A stretch of 64,000 nucleotides of DNA. It comes from Chloroflexota bacterium. GTDB taxonomy: Bacteria > Chloroflexota > Anaerolineae > Anaerolineales > Villigracilaceae. Position 1 is the stretch's first letter. Each line of letters starts with the position of its first letter. Positions 9,079-17,308 of this stretch are shown one piece after another. A program made the translations under genes and the position numbers. The notes beneath the pieces are model-generated. The model saw only the letters and a list, made by a program, of their open reading frames with translations, was not told where the DNA came from and ran no database searches. The stretch covers positions 147,984 through 211,983 of the forward strand of contig JAIOAU010000001.1 in NCBI GenBank assembly GCA_019873655.1, in the 5' to 3' direction.

Positions 9079-9177
9079 CTACCCCAGCAATTTCAGCAAC
9101 TTTCCGGCTAGTTCAATCACCGGCGCGCTGACCTTGCTCACATTTTCGGCGGCTTTGATGAGACCCTCGATGCTCAC
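9079..9177 (-). pseudogene. Remnant of a longer ORF (32-codon tail)
   Basis: A short open frame from GTG (9177) to TAG (9081-9079) encodes an amphipathic peptide beginning VSIEGLIKAAENVSK and ending ELAGKLLKLLG. It looks like the helical tail of a larger protein rather than an independent gene: it has no ribosome-binding site and sits just after the stop of the internally deleted DUF4062 gene. Inference: it is the detached C-terminus of that protein or of a lost neighbour. Confidence 0.35.
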
Positions 9178-9194
9178 GCGGTACCACAAAACGG

Positions 9195-10406
9195 CTAGCC
9201 GTTGCCCAACAATGCCTGGAAGCGGGGGTCATCCCGGATGGCGTCGAAATCCGGGTCGCGGCGCGCCCATTCCAGGGAAACTTGCTTTTTCTCCAAGGCA
9301 ATCTGGAGCAGGCGCAGCGCCTCGTCCACATTCCCACAGATGGCCTCGAAACAGGCGCGGTCGTACTCGCTCTCTTTTGCCATCAACGGACGCGCAATTT
9401 CGATTTGCGCCTGCGCTTCCTGCTCGCGCCCCAGTTTGCGTAGGATGCCCACAAGCGAACTGCGATTTGTTCCGCTATCCGGCGCGAGTTCGACCGCTTT
9501 TTGGTGCGCCTGCAAGGCTTTTTGGGGCTCATCCATGAATTGATACACGATGCCGATGCCGTTGTGCGGATAGGCGTCCTTGGGGCCGAGTTCGATGGCG
9601 CGCTGGTAGGCGGCGAGGGCGGCGTCGTACTGCTTCAAGTCAGAATACACGTTGCCGATGCTGTTGTAGAGGCTGGCGAATTTGTGGTCGTCCAGTCCAC
9701 TCAGTTCGATAGCGCGCTGAAAGGCTGATAAGGCAGCGTCGTAGTTGCCCAATTGACACTGCGCGTTGCCGACGCCGCCGGGTTCGTCAATCAGCGCGCC
9801 CCAGGTGCGCGAGTCGGGCGAGAGGGCTTCGGCGATGGTTTGCAGTTCCTTTTCGCGTCCGATGAAGAAGCCGAGGCGGGGGAGAGTGTTTTGGGATTTT
9901 GGATTGACGATTTGCGATTGACGATTTTCGATTGACGATTGACGATTGAAGTTGATTTCGGAAAGGTAGCGTCCAACCGAGGATGCGATGTTTTGGGCGA
10001 GGTTGTCGGGCGTGGTGAAGAATTCGACGGGTTGTTTTCTGACCTTACCCAGAAAGGCGTCGAGGCTGGCTCGCTTGTCATGCTCGATGTGTTTGGGCGG
10101 CCAGGGATGCTCTTCGTGGACGATGAAGGCAAAAATCGGCTTGCCCAGTTTTCGGGCGTGGTCGAATTCCTGCTCGGTGATGGAGCGCTCCGCGCCTGCG
10201 GGGATGTATCCGTAGCGGTGGGCGTAGATGCCGACGAACAAGTCGCACGCTTCGATTTCAGCGAGACACGCGCGGGTGGATTCTTCGGGGCGCGCCCCGA
10301 AGGCTTCCATCCAGATGACATGCAGGCCGAGTTGCTCCAGCGCGTCGTGCGCGGCTTTGCGGTGTTCGATGAGGTCGCTGTAGGTGGAGGAGAGAAAGAC
10401 TTTCAT
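9195..10406 (-). CDS. DUF4062-TPR protein lacking its NTPase core (degraded STAND-type gene)
   Basis: The 403-residue product has an N-terminal DUF4062 domain (MKVFLSSTYSDL, residues 1 to about 100) and a linker with repeat-derived low complexity (about 153-173). GREKELQTIAEAL (183-195) follows, which normally opens a STAND/NB-ARC-like ATPase. The chain then reads DEPGGVGN at 207-214, where an intact protein should show a P-loop GxxGxGKT, and passes directly into tetratricopeptide repeats (about 215-320: YDAALSAFQRAIEL, YDAALAAYQRAIEL, PQKALQAHQKAVEL). The whole NTPase module is missing in frame. Related full-length proteins act as signalling or antiphage ATPases; this one is probably non-functional as an ATPase. 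Confidence 0.7.
   Translation of the reverse strand: MKVFLSSTYSDLIEHRKAAHDALEQLGLHVIWMEAFGARPEESTRACLAEIEACDLFVGIYAHRYGYIPAGAERSITEQEFDHARKLGKPIFAFIVHEEHPWPPKHIEHDKRASLDAFLGKVRKQPVEFFTTPDNLAQNIASSVGRYLSEINFNRQSSIENRQSQIVNPKSQNTLPRLGFFIGREKELQTIAEALSPDSRTWGALIDEPGGVGNAQCQLGNYDAALSAFQRAIELSGLDDHKFASLYNSIGNVYSDLKQYDAALAAYQRAIELGPKDAYPHNGIGIVYQFMDEPQKALQAHQKAVELAPDSGTNRSSLVGILRKLGREQEAQAQIEIARPLMAKESEYDRACFEAICGNVDEALRLLQIALEKKQVSLEWARRDPDFDAIRDDPRFQALLGNG
9891..9950. repeat. Tandem GATTGACGATT-type low-complexity repeat inside the DUF4062 gene
   Basis: Four to five imperfect copies of GATTGACGATT occur here and are translated as the NRQSSIENRQS-like linker. Similar CTGACGATT/ACTGACGACTAA words occur upstream of the gene at 10504-10562 and near 26225, so this is a dispersed simple repeat family that has invaded a coding region in frame. 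Confidence 0.6.
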
Positions 10407-10503
10407 GGCTTTGTTCCTGCGCGGAATGGAAAACCGTCCACGAACATTTTACACGAATGCACGAACGAGCGCGCGCCTGTTCAGCAATCCCTTTCCCTTC
10501 CAC

Positions 10504-10572
10504 TAACAACTGACGATTAACGACTGCCCACTGAACACTGTCCACTGAACACTGACGACTAATCACTCCTCA
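10504..10572. repeat. Simple repeat tract between the DUF4062 gene and iorB
   Basis: Repeated words of the form ACTGACGATTAACG and CACTGAACACTG fill the space just before the 3' end of iorB. They belong to the same dispersed word family as the tract at 9891-9950. No gene is visible in it. Confidence 0.5.
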
Positions 10573-11193
10573 CTATTCACTGCCCCCCGCTCTCCTCCCC
10601 TCCTCAAACGCCCTCCGGTTCACCTCCAGATACTTCGCCGGGACGCGCTCCTCGATGACCCGCATCCACGTCTCGGCGGTGAGGGCCGCGCCCTCCAGGG
10701 CCGGGTGACCCTCCAACAGGGCCGAGAGCGCGCCCAGGAGGACGACGTTGGCGACGCGCAAATTGCCCAGTTCTTCGGCAATCCGCTCGCCGTCCACGAA
10801 GCGGACGTGGGGGGTGACGGCGGCGAAGGCGGCGCGGATTTCCTCGTCTGCGGGGTATTTCTGGCCGCCGGTGGTGACGGTCAGCGGGATGATGGCCTGG
10901 TTGTTGATGACGGCCACGCCGCCCGGACGCAGGAAACCCAGGTTGCGCAGGGCTTCCAGTTTCTCGAAGGCCAGCAGGAGGTCGGCCTCGCCCTGTCCGA
11001 TGATGGGCGCGTGGACCTCGCGCCCCCAGCGGACGTAACTGATGACGCTGCCGCCGCGCTGGCTCATGCCGTGCACTTCGGCCTGCTTGGCGTCCAGCCC
11101 GGCCGCCAGCCCGACGTTGACCAGCACGTCGCTGGCCAGCACCGTCCCCTGGCCGCCGACTCCGCACAGCAGGAAGTTGATGACGTTTTTCAT
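10573..11193 (-). CDS. iorB: Indolepyruvate:ferredoxin oxidoreductase, beta subunit
   Basis: A 206-residue subunit starting MKNVINFLLCGVGGQGTVLASDVL; the GVGGQG motif (residues 11-16) and HGMSQRGGSVISYVRWG are typical of IorB. With IorA it oxidatively decarboxylates arylpyruvates (from transamination of Trp, Phe and Tyr) to aryl-acetyl-CoA, reducing ferredoxin. It is downstream of iorA with a 53-base gap that holds a short palindrome. Ribosome-binding site AGGAGTT. Confidence 0.92.
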   Translation of the reverse strand: MKNVINFLLCGVGGQGTVLASDVLVNVGLAAGLDAKQAEVHGMSQRGGSVISYVRWGREVHAPIIGQGEADLLLAFEKLEALRNLGFLRPGGVAVINNQAIIPLTVTTGGQKYPADEEIRAAFAAVTPHVRFVDGERIAEELGNLRVANVVLLGALSALLEGHPALEGAALTAETWMRVIEERVPAKYLEVNRRAFEEGRRAGGSE

Positions 11194-11205
11194 GAGAACT
11201 CCTTG

Positions 11206-11243
11206 TTCCCCCTCTCCCTGCTGGGAGAGGGGCCGGGGGTGAG
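11206..11243. repeat. Short palindrome in the iorA-iorB gap
   Basis: The complementary words CCCTCTCCC and GGGAGAGGG face each other over a few bases, followed by a GGGGGTGAGGG tail. This resembles a dispersed palindromic element seen in many high-GC genomes. It could stabilise the iorA mRNA end or lower iorB expression; no T-tract is present. Confidence 0.45.
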
Positions 11244-11246
11244 GGA

Positions 11247-13058
11247 TTACCGGCTCTTCTCCACAAAGACGCTATCCGGCCGGAAGGTGATGGCGTCGCG
11301 CGGACAAATCTGGGCGCAGACCTCGCAGCCGGTGCAGAGACTGGCGTCTATCAACGCCTTGGGGCGCCCCGTCTTCTCGTCCAGTTCCTCGCTCTTGAGA
11401 ATCGCCGGACAGCCGATGCGGAAGCACAGCGTACAGCCGTTGCACTTGTCTGCAATCACCTCCAGCGGCGTCCACTTGCGGCGCGCCTCGGGCAGCAGGG
11501 CGCACGGCTCCTGCACAATCAGCGCCGACGGCTCGTCCAGTTTGACGTATTCCTTGAGCGTCTTCTCGATTTCGTCCACGTCCAGCGCCGAAAGGGTGCG
11601 GACGTGTTGAATGCCGCAGGCGCGCACCAGCGGCTCCAGCGCGATGACCGGCGCTTCCTTGCCCAGCAGGGTCTCGCCCGTGCCGGGGTTCTGCTGGTGG
11701 CCGGTCATGCCGGTGATGCGGTTGTCGAGGATGACGGTCACGACCGGAGCGCGGTTGTAGGCGACGTTGATGAGCGCCGGAACGCCGGTGTGGAAGAAGG
11801 TCGAATCGCCGATGACGGCGACGTGCTTTTCGGGACTTCCGGCCTGCGCCGCGCCGTGGGCGACGGCAATCCCCGCGCCCATACAGCCGCAGGTGTGGAT
11901 GGCGCTCAGGGGCGGAATCAGGCCGAGGGTGTAACAGCCGATGTCGCCGTTGACCGGGACCTTGAGTTTGTTCAGCACGTAGAAGGTCGGGCGGTGCGGA
12001 CAGCCCGGACACAGCACCGGCGGCCGGGCGGGGAGCGGACCGACCTCGGGGGCCGCGGCGGCCTCCATGACGGAAGCAGGCAAAAGTCCGGCCCGAACCG
12101 CAGACGAGCGGACGACAAAGGGGTCGAATTCGCCGGTCAGCGGGAAGATGCTCTTCCCTTCGCAGGCGATTCCCATCAGTTTGACGCCTTCCTCGATGAA
12201 CGGGTCGAGTTCCTCGAGGACGATGAGGCGCTCGACCGAGGCGGCGAACTGGCGGATGCGTTTTTCCGGCAGCGGCCAGGACATGCCCAGTTTGAGGATG
12301 GAGGCGTCGGGGAAGACCTCGCGGGCGTACTGGTAGGAGACGCCTGAGGTGATGATGCCCAGGGCGCGGCCGCGCATCTCGACCCGGTTGAGGGGGCTTT
12401 CCTCGGCGTACTCGGCGATGCGGCGGATGCGCTCCTCGATGATGGGATGGCGCTTGACGGCGTTGCCCGGCACCATGACGTACTTGGCCGGGTTGCGGGG
12501 GAAGGGCTTGGCCTCGGCGGGCAGTTCGGGGCGCTCGCCCAGTTCGACGGCGCTCATCGAGTGGCAGATGCGGGTGGTCAGGCGCAGGAGGACGGGCGCG
12601 TCGAAGCGCTCGGAGAGGTCGAAGGCGGCGACGGTGAAGTCTTTGGCCTCCTGGCTGTCGGACGGTTCCAGGCAGGGGACGCGGGCGAACTTGGCGAAGG
12701 TGCGGTTGTCCTGCTCGTTCTGGCTGGAGTGCATGGCCGGGTCGTCGGCGCTGACGATGACCAGCCCGGCCTCCATGCCGGTCATCGAGGCGTACATGAA
12801 CGAGTCGGCGGCCACGTTCAGCCCGACGTGTTTCATCGCCGCCAGGGCGCGCTTGCCCGCGTAGGCCGCGCCGACGGCCACGTCCACGGCGACCTTTTCA
12901 TTCGTCGCCCACTCGGCGTAGATGCCGGGGAAGAGGGCGAAGTTTTCCAGGATTTCGGTGCTGGGCGTGCCGGGGTAGGCCGAGGCGACCTGCACACCCG
13001 CCTCCCACGCGCCGCGGGCGACGGCTTCGTTACCGGAGAGCATTTTTTTGAGGGCCAA
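11247..13058 (-). CDS. iorA: Indolepyruvate:ferredoxin oxidoreductase, alpha subunit
   Basis: A 603-residue protein with an N-terminal pyrimidine-type domain (GNEAVARGAWEAGVQVASAYPGTPSTE, residues 9-35), a central thiamine-diphosphate domain (PVNGDIGCYTLG and the GDSTFFHTG segment near residue 420) and two C-terminal [4Fe-4S] clusters (KCNGCTLCFRIGCP and CTGCEVCAQICP). This is the full IorA layout. The start codon is TTG at 13058, chosen because AAGGAG lies 7 bases upstream and the family begins here. First gene of iorAB. Confidence 0.92.
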   Translation of the reverse strand: MALKKMLSGNEAVARGAWEAGVQVASAYPGTPSTEILENFALFPGIYAEWATNEKVAVDVAVGAAYAGKRALAAMKHVGLNVAADSFMYASMTGMEAGLVIVSADDPAMHSSQNEQDNRTFAKFARVPCLEPSDSQEAKDFTVAAFDLSERFDAPVLLRLTTRICHSMSAVELGERPELPAEAKPFPRNPAKYVMVPGNAVKRHPIIEERIRRIAEYAEESPLNRVEMRGRALGIITSGVSYQYAREVFPDASILKLGMSWPLPEKRIRQFAASVERLIVLEELDPFIEEGVKLMGIACEGKSIFPLTGEFDPFVVRSSAVRAGLLPASVMEAAAAPEVGPLPARPPVLCPGCPHRPTFYVLNKLKVPVNGDIGCYTLGLIPPLSAIHTCGCMGAGIAVAHGAAQAGSPEKHVAVIGDSTFFHTGVPALINVAYNRAPVVTVILDNRITGMTGHQQNPGTGETLLGKEAPVIALEPLVRACGIQHVRTLSALDVDEIEKTLKEYVKLDEPSALIVQEPCALLPEARRKWTPLEVIADKCNGCTLCFRIGCPAILKSEELDEKTGRPKALIDASLCTGCEVCAQICPRDAITFRPDSVFVEKSR

Positions 13059-13192
13059 GGGAAACTCCTTTAGTCAGATAGTCGAATAGTCAAATAGCCG
13101 GAGGATGAGTCGGGTGAGGAAAAGGAGGACGACTGTTGCTATTTTATACGACCTGACGGGGGGAGACAAATGGCAATTGGCAGTTTTTGGCT

Positions 13193-13221
13193 TTGACATT
13201 AGGCACTATAGCCTTTATGAT
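13193..13221 (+). promoter_or_regulatory. Strong promoter directly abutting the diguanylate cyclase gene
   Basis: TTGACA (13193-13198), 17 bases, TATGAT (13216-13221). The predicted start point is near 13228, only about 8 bases before the ATG at 13236, so the message would be nearly leaderless. Confidence 0.65.
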
Positions 13222-13235
13222 TAATGCACGCGGCT

Positions 13236-14141
13236 ATGAGACGCAGGAAATTTCTCCTTTATACATCGCTGCTCTATCTGGAAAATCAACCTCGCGCCAG
13301 GCTGGTATTCCTGTCTGTGGTGCTCGTCTTGCTGCTGGGCGTCATCGATTACCTGACCGGCTTCGAACTGACCTTTTCGTTGTTCTACTTGCTTCCGGTC
13401 TCGATTGTCTCCTGGGGCGTGGGGCGGCGCGCTGGCCTGTTGATCGCTGCCCTGAGTGTGCTGATCTGGAGCCTGTCCAACCTGCTGGCCGGCGAGACAG
13501 TCTCCAGCACCTTTATTGTGGTTTGGAACACGGTGACGCGCCTGCTCATTTTTGTCGTCCTGAGTCTGTTGTTGAACGCCCTGCGGCGCGTCCTGGACGA
13601 GGAGCGCCGCCATGCGCGCACCGATCCGCTCACGGGGGCGCTCAACCGGCGGGCCTTCTACGAACTCGTCAACACCCGCATCCTGTTTGCCCGCCCGACG
13701 CCGCCTCCCTGTACCCTGGTTTATCTCGATCTGGATAATTTCAAAGTCGTCAACGACACTTTTGGCCACAACACCGGCGATGTGGTCCTGCTCACCGTCG
13801 TGGACACGATTGCCCAGAACATCGGCCCGGAGGACGCCGTCGCCCGCCTGGGCGGCGACGAGTTCATCATTCTCATGATGGAGACCGACCCCCAGGCGCT
13901 GACCGCCGTCGTTGCCCGTCTGCAGGATGGGCTGCTCGCCGCCATGCGCGCCCAGGATTGGCCGGTCACGTTCAGCATCGGAGTCCTGACCTTCCTTCGA
14001 CCTGCCGCCAGCGTCGGTCAGATGATTACCCTCGCCGACCGGCTGATGTACCGGGTCAAATCCGGGGCAAAGAATGCAGTGGCCTACGGCGTCTTCTCCG
14101 ATCCTTCTTCCCCCATTTCCTTGCGAACCGACCTCTCATGA
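13236..14141 (+). CDS. Membrane-bound diguanylate cyclase (GGDEF)
   Basis: About 301 residues. The N-terminal half has four or so hydrophobic segments (roughly residues 22-112). The C-terminal GGDEF domain begins at RTDPLTGALNRRAF and carries an intact GGDEF at residues 206-210 (RLGGDEFIIL) and the DLDNFKVVNDTFGH substrate loop, so it should make cyclic di-GMP. No RxxD inhibitory site precedes the GGDEF. The frame also offers an ATG at 13224, but the promoter would start transcription at about 13228, so the ATG at 13236 is preferred. Its stop overlaps the next gene's ATG by 4 bases. Confidence 0.85.
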   Translation: MRRRKFLLYTSLLYLENQPRARLVFLSVVLVLLLGVIDYLTGFELTFSLFYLLPVSIVSWGVGRRAGLLIAALSVLIWSLSNLLAGETVSSTFIVVWNTVTRLLIFVVLSLLLNALRRVLDEERRHARTDPLTGALNRRAFYELVNTRILFARPTPPPCTLVYLDLDNFKVVNDTFGHNTGDVVLLTVVDTIAQNIGPEDAVARLGGDEFIILMMETDPQALTAVVARLQDGLLAAMRAQDWPVTFSIGVLTFLRPAASVGQMITLADRLMYRVKSGAKNAVAYGVFSDPSSPISLRTDLS

Positions 14142-14719
14142 TTCACTCTTTCATAATCAACGGCTTGCGCGTCCAAACCGGCGACGTCATCTGCACCCGT
14201 AATGGGAAGCCGGACATCCTGCCCGGCGAGTTCTGGCGGCTGGTGGGACGCCTCGTCCCCGGCGAGGTGGATCACGTCGCCCTGTACCTCGGCCCGGGCG
14301 GGCGCTGCATCGAGTCGGGGACGCGCGGGGTGGTCGCCTTCCAGGTCCCGGACGGGCGCTGGGAATCCGAGAAGATGGTCGCCCAGCGCGGCCTGCTCAT
14401 CGATGAACTGGTCGGCGTCGCCTATCCGCTCGAGGGGCGCGGCCTTCTGCCCGAGGAGCAGGAGGACATCCGCCGGGAGGTGGCCGAATTCTGCCTGGCG
14501 CAGGTCGGCAAGCCCTATAACTTGAACTTTCTCGACCCTCAGCGCGAAGACGCTTATTATTGCAGCCAGTTGGTGTACAAGGCTTATTTGCGCTGCGGCA
14601 TCGATCTGAACACCGGCCTGGCCGTGGAAACCGTGCCGGGCACGAACCAGATCATCTTCCCTCAGGAAATCTGGAGCGGCTGCACGCACACAAAAGCCGC
14701 CCCCGACTTTGGGGGCTGA
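14138..14719 (+). CDS. Permuted papain-like amidase (YiiX/YaeF type)
   Basis: A 193-residue protein without signal peptide. It has the permuted NlpC/P60-like order: GDVICTRNG (about 15-23), a catalytic histidine in DHVALYLG (His46), and the nucleophile cysteine near the C-terminus in YYCSQLVYKAY (Cys142). Such enzymes hydrolyse peptide or lipid amide bonds; the substrate is unknown. The ATG at 14138 overlaps the stop of the diguanylate cyclase gene (ATGA), so the two are translationally coupled. Confidence 0.72.
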   Translation: MIHSFIINGLRVQTGDVICTRNGKPDILPGEFWRLVGRLVPGEVDHVALYLGPGGRCIESGTRGVVAFQVPDGRWESEKMVAQRGLLIDELVGVAYPLEGRGLLPEEQEDIRREVAEFCLAQVGKPYNLNFLDPQREDAYYCSQLVYKAYLRCGIDLNTGLAVETVPGTNQIIFPQEIWSGCTHTKAAPDFGG

Positions 14720-14749
14720 GGTCTCTCCAATCAGGTATAATCCGCCTGC

Positions 14750-15676
14750 ATGAATTTCCTCATCACCGGCGCGGCCGGATTCCTTGGTTCTCATCTTGCC
14801 AATCGGCTGGCGCGCGAAGGCCACCAGGTGCGCGGCCTGGACGACCTCTCCACCGGCGACCCCGCCTCGCTCGACCCCGGCGTCCACTTCACGCGCGGCG
14901 ACGTCAACGACCGCCCCAAACTGTGGACGCTGCTCCAGGAGGTGGACTGCGTCTATCACCTGGCGGCGCGCGTCTCGGTGCCCGAGTCGGTTCTCTATCC
15001 GCGCGAGTACAACGCTGTCAACGTCGGCGGGACGGTCAGCCTGATGGAGGCGATGCGCGACGTCGGCGTCCGCCGGGTGGTGCTGGCCTCCTCCGGCGCC
15101 ATCTACGGCGATCAGGACGTCCAGCCGCTGGCCGAGGGGCAGACTCCCCGCCCGCGCTCGCCCTACGCGGTCTCCAAACTGGCGGCCGAGTACTACGTCC
15201 GCACCATTGGAACCTTGTGGGGCATCGAGACGGTCAGCCTGCGCATCTTCAACGCCTACGGGCCCGGCCAGCATCTGCCGCCCGCCCATCCGCCGGTGGT
15301 GCCTTACTTCCTGCGCCAGGCCGTCCGCAACGGCACGATCGTCGTCCACAACGACGGCAACCAGACCCGCGACTTCATCTACGTGGACGATGTGGTCGCG
15401 GCGATGGTCGCCGCCTCGACCGCGCCGGGCATCAACGGCCTGGTCATCAACGTCGGCTCCGGGACGGAGTGCAGCATCCGCGACTTGGTCCGACTCGTGC
15501 TCGATGTCACCGGCAGTCAGTCCAACGTGGTCTACAATCAGCAGATCGAAGGCGGAGTCTCGCGCATGTGCGCCAACATCGCCCTGGCCGAGAAGCGCCT
15601 GAACTTCAAGCCGGCCATCGGCCTGAAGGACGGCTTGCGGTTGACGCTCGAGCGCGATCCGCGCTTCAGGCCGTAA
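14750..15676 (+). CDS. NAD-dependent epimerase/dehydratase (extended SDR, GalE-like)
   Basis: A 308-residue nucleotide-sugar enzyme with an N-terminal GAAGFLGS NAD-binding motif (residues 7-14), a catalytic serine in LASSGAIYG (about 113-120) and YAVSK (Tyr139, Lys143). It continues with the RIFNAYGPGQ and RDFIYVDD segments typical of UDP-glucose 4-epimerase-like proteins. The exact sugar nucleotide cannot be told. It is followed by a perfect 15-base hairpin. Confidence 0.85.
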   Translation: MNFLITGAAGFLGSHLANRLAREGHQVRGLDDLSTGDPASLDPGVHFTRGDVNDRPKLWTLLQEVDCVYHLAARVSVPESVLYPREYNAVNVGGTVSLMEAMRDVGVRRVVLASSGAIYGDQDVQPLAEGQTPRPRSPYAVSKLAAEYYVRTIGTLWGIETVSLRIFNAYGPGQHLPPAHPPVVPYFLRQAVRNGTIVVHNDGNQTRDFIYVDDVVAAMVAASTAPGINGLVINVGSGTECSIRDLVRLVLDVTGSQSNVVYNQQIEGGVSRMCANIALAEKRLNFKPAIGLKDGLRLTLERDPRFRP

Positions 15677-15683
15677 TCGAGAC

Positions 15684-15718
15684 CGAGAACCCGTTTCCTT
15701 GCAGGAAACGGGTTCTCG
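15684..15718. repeat. Perfect 15-base hairpin before the glycosylase gene
   Basis: The arms at 15684-15698 and 15704-15718 are exact complements with a 5-base TTGCA loop, starting 7 bases after the epimerase stop and ending 11 bases before the glycosylase ATG. There is no T-tract. Placed immediately before the ribosome-binding site of the next gene, it could limit read-through translation or be a small mobile palindrome. Confidence 0.6.
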
Positions 15719-15729
15719 AGGGTGGAAAC

Positions 15730-16296
15730 ATGCCCATTCTCCCTCGAACATTCTACGCCCGCCCCACCCTGACCGTCGCCCGCGAATTGCTCGGGGCGCG
15801 GCTGGTGCGCCTCCTCGACGGCGTCCGCCTGGCCGGCCTCATCACCGAGACCGAGGCCTACATCGGCGAGACGGATTTGGGCTGTCACGCCCGCGCCGGG
15901 CGGACAAAACGCACCGAGGTCATGTACGGCCCGCCCGGGCTCGCCTACGTCTATTTCACCTACGGCATGCACTGGTGCCTGAACGCCGTCACCGAGGCGG
16001 AAGGGTTCCCAGCCGCGGTCTTGATTCGCGCCATCCGGCCGGTCGAGGGCGTCGAGGTCATCGCCGCCCGCCGCCGGGGCCGGGACGCCGACGGCCCGGC
16101 CAAACTGACCCAGGCCCTGGGCATCGATGGCGCCCTCAACGGCGCCGACTTGTGTTCGGCCGACAACGGCCTGTGGATCGAGGCGGGCGACCCCGTCCCC
16201 GACCAGGCCGTGACCATCGGCCCGCGTGTGGGGTTATATACAGTGCCGGAACCCTGGAAGAGCCAGCCCTGGCGGTTCCGGGCGCGTCTGGATTGA
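15730..16296 (+). CDS. DNA-3-methyladenine glycosylase (AAG/MPG family)
   Basis: A 188-residue base-excision repair enzyme with the family motifs [10 protein letters not shown] (17-26), ITETEAYIG (38-46, with the catalytic glutamate), the [10 protein letters not shown] loop, [23 protein letters not shown] (65-87) and [12 protein letters not shown]. It removes alkylated purines such as 3-methyladenine. The start is the ATG at 15730; the upstream open frame overlaps the epimerase gene and is not coding. Confidence 0.92.
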   Translation: MPILPRTFYARPTLTVARELLGARLVRLLDGVRLAGLITETEAYIGETDLGCHARAGRTKRTEVMYGPPGLAYVYFTYGMHWCLNAVTEAEGFPAAVLIRAIRPVEGVEVIAARRRGRDADGPAKLTQALGIDGALNGADLCSADNGLWIEAGDPVPDQAVTIGPRVGLYTVPEPWKSQPWRFRARLD

Positions 16297-16387
16297 GCGT
16301 CGGCCGCCCGTCTGGGTTCAGGAGGCGGATGGCCGCTCTGCCGGGACGCAACTCTCGACCTCTCCATCCCCAGCCAAAGGAGGAAAC

Positions 16388-17191
16388 ATGGGTTTATTAG
16401 ATGGGAAGACCGCGCTCGTTTTTGGCGTCGCCAACGAACGCTCGATCGCCTGGGGCATCGCCCAGGCGTTGCACGCCCAGGGAGCGCGCCTGGGACTCAG
16501 TTACGCCGGCGAGGCGCTCGAAAAGCGCGTCCGCCCGCTGGCCGAAAGCCTCGGCTGCGACTTCGTTGAACCCTGCGACGTGACCAGCGACGAGCAAATC
16601 GCCGCCCTGGCCGAAAAGGCCGCCCAGGCCTTCGGCCAGATCGACATCTTGATTCATTCCATCGCCTTCGCCCGCCGCGAAGAACTGAGCGGCCCCTTCT
16701 ACCAGACTAGCCGGGAGGGATTCCGCCTGGCGATGGACGTCAGCGTCTATTCGTTCGTCGCCCTGGCGCGCGCCTTCGCCCCGCGTATGAGACCCGGCGG
16801 GGCGCTGCTCTGCCTGACCTATTACGGGGCCGAGAAGGTCGTCCCCGGCTACAATGTGATGGGGGTGGCCAAAGCCGCCCTGGAGGCCGCTGCCCGCTAT
16901 CTGGCCTACGACTTCGGCCCGCAGGGGCTGCGCGTCAACGCCATCTCGGCCGGGCCGATTCGCACCCTGGCCGCCTCCGGCGTGGGCGGATTCAAGACCC
17001 TCTACCATCAATTCGCCTCCGTGGCTCCCCTGCGCCAGAACGTCGCCATCGAAGATGTCGGCGGGGCGGCTGTGTTCCTGTGCTCCGACCTCTCGGCCCG
17101 CATCACCGGCGAGGTGCTCTACGTGGACAGCGGCTATCACATCCTGGGCGCGCCGACGCCGTCCGCGCCGGAAGAAGCCGGCCAGGGCTGA
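16388..17191 (+). CDS. fabI: Enoyl-[acyl-carrier-protein] reductase (NADH)
   Basis: 267 residues, start at the ATG at 16388 preceded by AAAGGAGGAAAC. It shows the FabI-specific nucleotide motif [16 protein letters not shown] (13-28), SIAFA (91-95) and the Tyr145/Tyr155/Lys162 active site ([20 protein letters not shown]). It catalyses the last reduction of fatty-acid elongation in the cytoplasm. A terminator follows at 17254. Confidence 0.93.
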   Translation: MGLLDGKTALVFGVANERSIAWGIAQALHAQGARLGLSYAGEALEKRVRPLAESLGCDFVEPCDVTSDEQIAALAEKAAQAFGQIDILIHSIAFARREELSGPFYQTSREGFRLAMDVSVYSFVALARAFAPRMRPGGALLCLTYYGAEKVVPGYNVMGVAKAALEAAARYLAYDFGPQGLRVNAISAGPIRTLAASGVGGFKTLYHQFASVAPLRQNVAIEDVGGAAVFLCSDLSARITGEVLYVDSGYHILGAPTPSAPEEAGQG

Positions 17192-17253
17192 CCGTCGCCG
17201 GGGCGCGGCGTCTGGACAAGAAAGACGCAAATTCCTCGAAGATGATAAAATAG

Positions 17254-17286
17254 GGGACGCGGAACCGCTCCGCGTCCCGATTTTTA
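17254..17286 (+). terminator. Terminator after fabI
   Basis: GGGACGCGG (17254-17262) pairs with CCGCGTCCC (17270-17278) around a 7-base loop, followed by GATTTTTA. Confidence 0.8.
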
Positions 17287-17308
17287 TCTCTGATCGAACA
17301 GGAAAATC

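Noticed and set aside
13059-13192. Short repeats of AGTCGAATAGTCAAATAG upstream of iorA as a regulatory array
   Set aside because: Only three imperfect copies with no symmetry; more likely the dispersed simple-repeat family.
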